Source: Cohnella sp. SGD-V74
Lineage (GTDB): Bacteria > Bacillota > Bacilli > Paenibacillales > Paenibacillaceae
Assembly (NCBI RefSeq): GCF_003001675.1
Contig: NZ_PVYW01000022.1
Location: 93,896 to 157,895 of the forward strand
Length of the DNA stretch: 64,000 bases
Reading direction: 5' to 3'
In this document: positions 59,507 to 64,000 of the stretch, one piece after another
How positions within the stretch are numbered: position 1 is the first letter of the stretch
Layout: the number at the start of each line of letters is the position of its first letter
The notes under the pieces: generated by a model
What the model was told of the DNA's origin: nothing
What the model saw: the letters and a program-made list of their open reading frames with translations, nothing else
Databases searched by the model: none
Position numbers and translations under genes: made by a program

Positions 59507-62032
59507 TTATTCCTCCAATTGTTCGCCGATTCGGATCGCCTCTCTCCTGCTGCCGATCCCGAGCTTGACGTAGATTTGATGAAGATGCGTCCGCACCGTG
59601 CCGTAGCCGATCCCGAGTTCGGCGGCCATTTCGTTGTTGCTTTTGCGTCTGGCAATCAACCGAAGGATCTGCAGCTCCTTGCGCGTCAAAATCAGCATGA
59701 GGTCCGAGACCGGCCTCTCCTCCGCCGCTCTGCGCCCGAAACCGGCCAGCAGGCTGCGCATGTAGCCTAAAGCGGGGTACGCGTCCGCTGTCGACCGATC
59801 CCACGAGCGGATCGACAACGCCAGCAGCTCCGCCATCGGTTCGCGGCCGTCGAGGAAGAGGCGGACGTACAACCTGGGCTCGGAAACAAGCAGCGCCTTC
59901 CGAAGCAAAGCGAGCGCTTCTTCCGTCCGCCCCGTCTCGTACAGCAGCAGCAGCTTGGTCACGGCAATCTCAAGCGAGAGATAGAGCAGATTCGCCTCGT
60001 CCGCCACTTCCGTCAGCCGCTCGATCAACCGGAACGCCTCTGTCTGCCGTCCTAGCCCCGCATAAATGCGGGCCAGGTAATGATATTCGTACAGCTGCCT
60101 GGCCGTAAACGGTTGGTCGTCACGCAGGCGGTACCGGTTCAGCCAAATTTCCGCCGGCTCGCGGTCGCCTTCCTCCAGCGCCATCAGCGCCAGCTCCGCA
60201 TCGCAGTGAAGCAGCCCCGCAACCACCTCAAGCCGGGCCAGTTCCCTGCGTGTTTCCTTCAGCGTCTCCTCCGCTTCGCGGTGCCGCCCCTTGGCCCGCT
60301 GCACGCCGCTCAGCACAAGCCGGGCGGCCAGCAGAATTTCCGGGACGGCGTTGGGATCGCTGCGCACGGCTGTATCCAGAGCACTCTCGGCCGTTCTCCA
60401 CGCCTCGTCCAGCTCGTTGTAGCCGTACAGCGCCTCCGCCAGACACGTCCGCATCGAGCAGCCCACCTCGCCCAGCGTCTGGGACATATACTTTAGAATG
60501 GCCAGGTTCGTCGCCTTCTCGACGAATTTGTCGGGCCGGATATATTTTCGGACGATCGAAGGCAGACCGGCAACCCCGGACTGAGCGAAGATGAGTCGGA
60601 TACCGCTCGGCCAATATTGTGCGGACAGCTGCATATATCGCATCGCCTCGTCCATAACCCCCAGTTCGATGGAAGTATGGATCATTTTGAAGTAATAAAG
60701 GGCTCCCCAGAAGTCGCTCTTGTCCTCCTCGGTCCACTCCCTCTCGCACTCCTCATACTGCCTCTGCGCATTCGCCATCATCCGCTCCGCCTGCTCGTAG
60801 CGAGCGTCTACCATGTGCATATGCACGCATGAAAAATAGAGAATCGGACGCTTCATCAGGAGGCGCTCGGGAATGCGCAGCAGCAGCGAGCCCAGCCAAA
60901 CCGGGCTGACGCGCAGACGTTTCGCCGTCATCGCTTCCAGCAGCTGGATTCCCCGTTCGTAATGCCCGCAGGCCACATAATACTCCAATGCCTCCCGTTC
61001 CCGCCCCTCCCGCTCGCCCCACAGAGCCGCCTGCTCCAGCAGCAGCGGAATGCGCTCGGGCTCGGCGCTCTTCAGACGCCGTCTCAAAAATTCGGCAAAC
61101 AGCCGGTGAAGCCGATATTCTTCCCGCCGCTCGTCCAACGAAAACGTGAACAGCTGCTTGCGGCTCAATTCTTCCAACCGTTCCTGGCTCCTTTCGTCCC
61201 CGGCAACGGCTTGGCATAAGGAGGCGTTCAACCGTTCCAGCACGGAGCAGTCCGTAAGGAAACGGCGCATCGGCTCGCTCAGCGGCATGTAAGCTTCCGT
61301 CAGCAGATACTGCTCCAGCCGCGGCGACATGTCCGAAAATGCCATTCGTCCGTCATCCTCCGCACATAGCGCCAACCGCATTCCCGCAATCCAGCCTTCC
61401 GTCAGATTGACCCGTTCGCCGACCTCTTCCTCCGACAGCCTCAAACGCATGGCGTCGCTGTAAAACTCGCCGCCTTCCTGCCGTGTGAAACGCAGGTCTG
61501 CCGTACTCAGGATTGTCATCCGCTGACCGCTGACCAGCCGCGATGTCGGAAAAGCGGGCTCGCCGCGCCCGGCAGCCACGACATGTACGGAAGTCGGCAA
61601 ATATTCGATCAAATAGGCGAATGAAGCGAGAAGCCGCTCATCGACAATATGGTGAAAATCGTCCAGCACCCATATCAGCGGCCCGTCCAACCGTTCCAAC
61701 TCTTGAGCGAACAGGCTCGCGGCCGTATCGGAGCTTAGCCCTATAATGTTGCCGACTCGTTGCGCAAAACCCGGCACCGCTTCATCGACAGCCCGAATAA
61801 CAGCCTGCCAGAATGACATCGGCTCGTTGTCCTCGGGACCGACTGCCAGCCACGCCGGTTTCCTCCGGACGCGCCGAGCCCAGTCCGCAAGCAGCACTGT
61901 CTTGCCGTAGCCCGCAGGCGCGCACAAATACGTGATGGACCCCGACACTCCCTGCTCGATCCGTTCAATCAACCGTAAGCGCGTAACCGTTCCCTCCGGC
62001 ACCTCCGGAATGCGCAGCTTGTCCGTCAACAT
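59507..62032 (-). CDS. MalT-type LuxR-family transcriptional regulator (copy 1)
   Basis: 841 residues, with the same order as its paralog: Walker A CAPAGYGKTVLLADW near residue 38, Walker B PLIWVLDDFHHIVDE near 115, a TPR-like helical region, and a C-terminal LuxR domain (LTRKELQILRLIARRKSNNE, then GTVRTHLHQIYVKLGIG). The two copies agree clearly in family but are well diverged, so the duplication is old or they arrived separately. Both stand upstream of the SLH protein gene, which could be their target (inference). Confidence 0.9.
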   Translation of the reverse strand: MLTDKLRIPEVPEGTVTRLRLIERIEQGVSGSITYLCAPAGYGKTVLLADWARRVRRKPAWLAVGPEDNEPMSFWQAVIRAVDEAVPGFAQRVGNIIGLSSDTAASLFAQELERLDGPLIWVLDDFHHIVDERLLASFAYLIEYLPTSVHVVAAGRGEPAFPTSRLVSGQRMTILSTADLRFTRQEGGEFYSDAMRLRLSEEEVGERVNLTEGWIAGMRLALCAEDDGRMAFSDMSPRLEQYLLTEAYMPLSEPMRRFLTDCSVLERLNASLCQAVAGDERSQERLEELSRKQLFTFSLDERREEYRLHRLFAEFLRRRLKSAEPERIPLLLEQAALWGEREGREREALEYYVACGHYERGIQLLEAMTAKRLRVSPVWLGSLLLRIPERLLMKRPILYFSCVHMHMVDARYEQAERMMANAQRQYEECEREWTEEDKSDFWGALYYFKMIHTSIELGVMDEAMRYMQLSAQYWPSGIRLIFAQSGVAGLPSIVRKYIRPDKFVEKATNLAILKYMSQTLGEVGCSMRTCLAEALYGYNELDEAWRTAESALDTAVRSDPNAVPEILLAARLVLSGVQRAKGRHREAEETLKETRRELARLEVVAGLLHCDAELALMALEEGDREPAEIWLNRYRLRDDQPFTARQLYEYHYLARIYAGLGRQTEAFRLIERLTEVADEANLLYLSLEIAVTKLLLLYETGRTEEALALLRKALLVSEPRLYVRLFLDGREPMAELLALSIRSWDRSTADAYPALGYMRSLLAGFGRRAAEERPVSDLMLILTRKELQILRLIARRKSNNEMAAELGIGYGTVRTHLHQIYVKLGIGSRREAIRIGEQLEE

Positions 62033-62135
62033 CAGAACGCTTCCTCACCTTTCTCTATGTAATGCGTCTACTCTTCATTCGCGTCTAGTCTGTTGTACAT
62101 GAGTAGTTTATCAAAATCTGTCATGGGGCGCATAC

Positions 62136-62175
62136 AAAAAAACTCTTGAGTTGCACAAAGTGCATCTCAAGAGTT
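62136..62175 (-). terminator. Rho-independent terminator of the rRNA-tRNA operon
   Basis: On the minus strand AACTCTTGAGATGCAC pairs with GTGCAACTCAAGAGTT (16-bp arms, one mismatch) across a TTT loop, followed by seven T. It lies 12 bases after the last tRNA. Confidence 0.92.
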
Positions 62176-62187
62176 GATTGCGTAAAG

Positions 62188-62272
62188 TGGTACCGGTGAG
62201 AGGACTCGAACCTCCACGGGGGTTGCCCATTCGATTTTGAGTCGAACGCGTCTGCCATTCCGCCACACCGGC
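62188..62272 (-). tRNA. tRNA-Leu (CAA)
   Basis: Anticodon loop CTCAAAA inside the stem TTCGA/TCGAA; long variable arm typical of Leu; CCA encoded. Last tRNA of the array. Confidence 0.93.
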
Positions 62273-62289
62273 ATATTCAATTATCTAGC

Positions 62290-62366
62290 TGGCGCGCCCT
62301 AAGAGATTCGAACTCCTGACCTTTTGATTCGTAGTCAAACGCTCTATCCAGCTGAGCTAAGGGCGC
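62290..62366 (-). tRNA. tRNA-Arg (ACG)
   Basis: Anticodon loop CTACGAA, stem TTTGA/TCAAA, acceptor GCGCCCT/AGGGCGC, CCA encoded. Confidence 0.94.
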
Positions 62367-62381
62367 AAGCTTTGAGGTTGT

Positions 62382-62455
62382 TGGAGGCGCCACCCAGACT
62401 CGAACTGGGGGTAAAGCTTTTGCAGAGCTCTGCCTTACCACTTGGCTATGGCGCC
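62382..62455 (-). tRNA. tRNA-Cys (GCA)
   Basis: Anticodon loop CTGCAAA, acceptor GGCGCCA/TGGCGCC, discriminator T, CCA encoded. Confidence 0.94.
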
Positions 62456-62471
62456 AGATTCAAGATTGAGA

Positions 62472-62546
62472 TGGAGCGGAAAACGGGATTCGAACCCGCG
62501 ACCTTCTCGTTGGCAACGAGATGCTCTACCACTGAGCTATTTCCGC
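62472..62546 (-). tRNA. tRNA-Gly (GCC)
   Basis: Anticodon loop TTGCCAA, acceptor GCGGAAA/TTTCCGC, CCA encoded. Confidence 0.94.
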
Positions 62547-62561
62547 ATATTAATGTGAAAA

Positions 62562-62636
62562 TGGCTGGGGATCTAGGATTCGAACCTAGGAGTGACGGAG
62601 TCAAAGTCCGTTGCCTTACCGCTTGGCTAATCCCCA
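62562..62636 (-). tRNA. tRNA-Gln (UUG)
   Basis: Anticodon loop CTTTGAC, acceptor TGGGGAT/ATCCCCA, CCA encoded. Confidence 0.94.
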
Positions 62637-62656
62637 AAGTTGTTTAGAAGAAACAA

Positions 62657-62733
62657 TGGGGCGATCGAGGGGAATTGAACCCCCGAATGTCGGATCCACA
62701 AACCGATGCGTTAACCACTTCGCCACGATCGCC
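62657..62733 (-). tRNA. tRNA-His (GUG)
   Basis: Anticodon loop TTGTGGA, acceptor GGCGATC/GATCGCC with discriminator C, CCA encoded. Confidence 0.94.
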
Positions 62734-62754
62734 ATAGATTTTGAAACATTTAAT

Positions 62755-62828
62755 TGGCAGGGGCAGCAGGAATTGAACCCACACTAACGGTTTTGGAGAC
62801 CGCTGTTCTACCCTTAAACTATGCCCCT
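62755..62828 (-). tRNA. tRNA-Trp (CCA)
   Basis: Anticodon loop CTCCAAA, acceptor AGGGGCA/TGCCCCT, CCA encoded. Confidence 0.94.
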
Positions 62829-62845
62829 ACGGAGTATAGAAATGC

Positions 62846-62929
62846 TGGTGGAGGATGATGGATTCGAACCACCGAACCCGAAGGAAGAGATTTACAGTCT
62901 CCCGCGTTTGGCCACTTCGCTAATCCTCC
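62846..62929 (-). tRNA. tRNA-Tyr (GUA)
   Basis: Anticodon loop CTGTAAA, class II variable arm, acceptor GGAGGAT/ATCCTCC, CCA encoded. Confidence 0.94.
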
Positions 62930-62946
62930 ACGCTTAGGAGTGAAAC

Positions 62947-63022
<76 letters not shown>

Positions 63023-63042
63023 GTAATGTTGAACAATCTGGA

Positions 63043-63118
63043 TGGTGGCTCGAGACGGAATCGAACCGCCGACACGAGGATTTTCAGTCCTCTGCTCTAC
63101 CAGCTGAGCTATCGAGCC
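63043..63118 (-). tRNA. tRNA-Phe (GAA)
   Basis: Anticodon loop CTGAAAA, acceptor GGCTCGA/TCGAGCC, CCA encoded. Confidence 0.94.
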
Positions 63119-63150
63119 TTACATGCTCCCCAACCGTTCTAGGGAAAAAA

Positions 63151-63227
63151 TGGCGGAGCCGACGGGATTCGAACCCGCGGTCTCCTGCGTGACAGGCAGG
63201 CATGTTAGGCCTCTACACCACGGCTCC
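63151..63227 (-). tRNA. tRNA-Asp (GUC)
   Basis: Anticodon loop CTGTCAC, acceptor GGAGCCG/CGGCTCC, discriminator G, CCA encoded. Confidence 0.94.
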
Positions 63228-63258
63228 GCGTGTACTCGGTAATGAGCCGAGATGATGT

Positions 63259-63335
<77 letters not shown>

Positions 63336-63437
63336 TCGTTATTGAGCAAATTGCTTACTTGAGCGACATTTCTTATCATACCTCATATCGCCTACGCAAT
63401 GCAACCCTCAATTTATGGTAATTCTTTTAGATGAAAA

Positions 63438-63512
63438 TGGTGACCCCTAGGGGATTCGAACCCCTGTTACCTCCGTGAAAGGGAGGTGTCTTAACCACTT
63501 GACCAAGGGGCC
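63438..63512 (-). tRNA. tRNA-Glu (UUC)
   Basis: Anticodon loop CTTTCAC, acceptor GGCCCCT/AGGGGTC, CCA encoded. The gap of about 100 bases to the initiator tRNA is the longest in the array. Confidence 0.94.
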
Positions 63513-63531
63513 ATGCTTACCAAGGAAATTA

Positions 63532-63623
63532 TGGCGGAGAGAGAGGGATTCGAACCCTCGAGACGCTTTAGACGCCTACACGATTTCCAATCGTGCTCCT
63601 TCGACCAACTCGGACACCTCTCC
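63532..63623 (-). tRNA. tRNA-Ser (GGA)
   Basis: Anticodon loop TTGGAAA, long variable arm, acceptor GGAGAGG/CTCTCC, CCA encoded. Confidence 0.94.
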
Positions 63624-63626
63624 AAA

Positions 63627-63702
63627 TGGCTCCCCGAACAGGACTCGAACCTGTGACAACTCGATTAACAGTCGAGTGCTCTACCAACTGAGCTATCAGG
63701 GA
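63627..63702 (-). tRNA. tRNA-Asn (GUU)
   Basis: Anticodon loop CTGTTAA, acceptor TCCCTGA against TTCGGGGA, CCA encoded. First tRNA after the 5S gene. Confidence 0.93.
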
Positions 63703-63774
63703 ATGTAAGCAGTGGGTGATGCTATGGATCCAGCCCTGGTCGTCGACTTCATCGACTGCTCGGGCATGCATCCG

Positions 63775-63891
63775 GCCTGGCGACGTCCTACTCTCCCAGG
63801 ACCCTGCGGTCCAAGTACCATCGGCGCTGGAGGGCTTAACGGTCGTGTTCGGGATGGGTACGCGTGGAACCCCTCCGCCGTCATCACCAGA
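63775..63891 (-). rRNA. rrf: 5S ribosomal RNA
   Basis: About 117 bases. The conserved 5S core CCGAACACGACCGTTAAG, the CAGCGCCGATGGTA segment and the GAGAGTAGGACG near the 3' end are all present, and the two ends pair. Confidence 0.95.
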
Positions 63892-63990
63892 CCAGATCAT
63901 TTGTAACAAGGCTTACGCCTTGAAAACTGGATGCGAACCAAGCGATGCGAAGAAGAAGGTGAAGTGTCTTGCTTACTCGTCAATTCGTTA

Positions 63991-64000
63991 GGATAAGCCC
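63991..64000 (-). rRNA. rrl: 3' end of 23S ribosomal RNA (partial)
   Basis: The last ten bases read GGGCTTATCC on the minus strand, the usual 3' end of 23S in Paenibacillus-like bacteria. They stand about 100 bases upstream of the 5S gene, the normal spacer length. The rest is outside the window. Confidence 0.6.

Overview
The window (about 57% G+C by eye) looks like a chromosome segment of a Gram-positive, spore-forming-type Firmicute of the Paenibacillaceae (Paenibacillus/Cohnella-like). The reasons are strong AGGAGG ribosome-binding sites with frequent TTG/GTG starts, YesM/YesN-type two-component systems beside LplA/B/C-type sugar importers, lipoboxes on the binding proteins, an S-layer-homology surface protein, Bacillus-type Zur and Fur boxes, and a 23S-5S-tRNA array in the order known from Bacilli. 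No phage, complete insertion sequence or CRISPR array was seen.

Layout. (1) 1-3.7 kb: two Fur-box-preceded genes, an ABC exporter running off the left edge and an unusual open reading frame joining an AraC regulator to a siderophore-binding lipoprotein. (2) 3.8-19.7 kb: an apparently complete D-apiose locus. On the minus strand lie an intracellular GH140-type apiosidase, a GntR regulator, and ApsD, ApnO, OiaK, OiaX (a RuBisCO-like protein) and ApnL. Divergently on the plus strand lie a YesM kinase, a sugar-binding lipoprotein, two permeases and a YesN regulator. Together they suggest import of an apiosylated glycan, cleavage in the cytoplasm, and conversion of apiose to 3-phosphoglycerate and glycolate.

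(3) 19.7-43.8 kb: a zinc-starvation island. Seven matches to the Zur operator precede nearly every operon here: two ZagA/YciC-type GTPases flanking an unknown protein, znuCBA, the zinc-free ribosomal proteins L33 and S14, a nine-gene operon, and a five-gene peptide/nickel-type ABC importer. The zur gene is inside the island. The nine-gene operon (ATP-grasp ligase, DUF364 protein, binding protein, two permeases, double ATPase, SbnA-like PLP enzyme, MFS exporter, N-acetyltransferase) has the make-up of a metallophore pathway and is the most interesting candidate for a new system: a Zur-controlled small zincophore without NRPS, CntL/CntM or SbnB genes. A foldback (MITE-like) element lies between zur and this operon. 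A DUF3024-AAA+-AbrB operon lies within the island but has no Zur box that I can see.

(4) 43.9-48.9 kb: an OmpR/VanS-type two-component system followed by a GT39-GT2-DUF2304-SMR cassette, probably for envelope glycosylation. (5) 48.9-51.3 kb: two decayed genes, an ABC transporter/DUF1854 deletion remnant and a frameshifted HipA-like kinase. (6) 51.4-62.0 kb: a 1714-residue SLH surface protein with eleven exact-length 264-bp Ig-like repeats, preceded by two tandem MalT-type LuxR regulators. (7) 62.1-64 kb: fifteen tRNA genes, 5S rRNA and the extreme 3' end of 23S rRNA, all on the minus strand, ending in a strong terminator.
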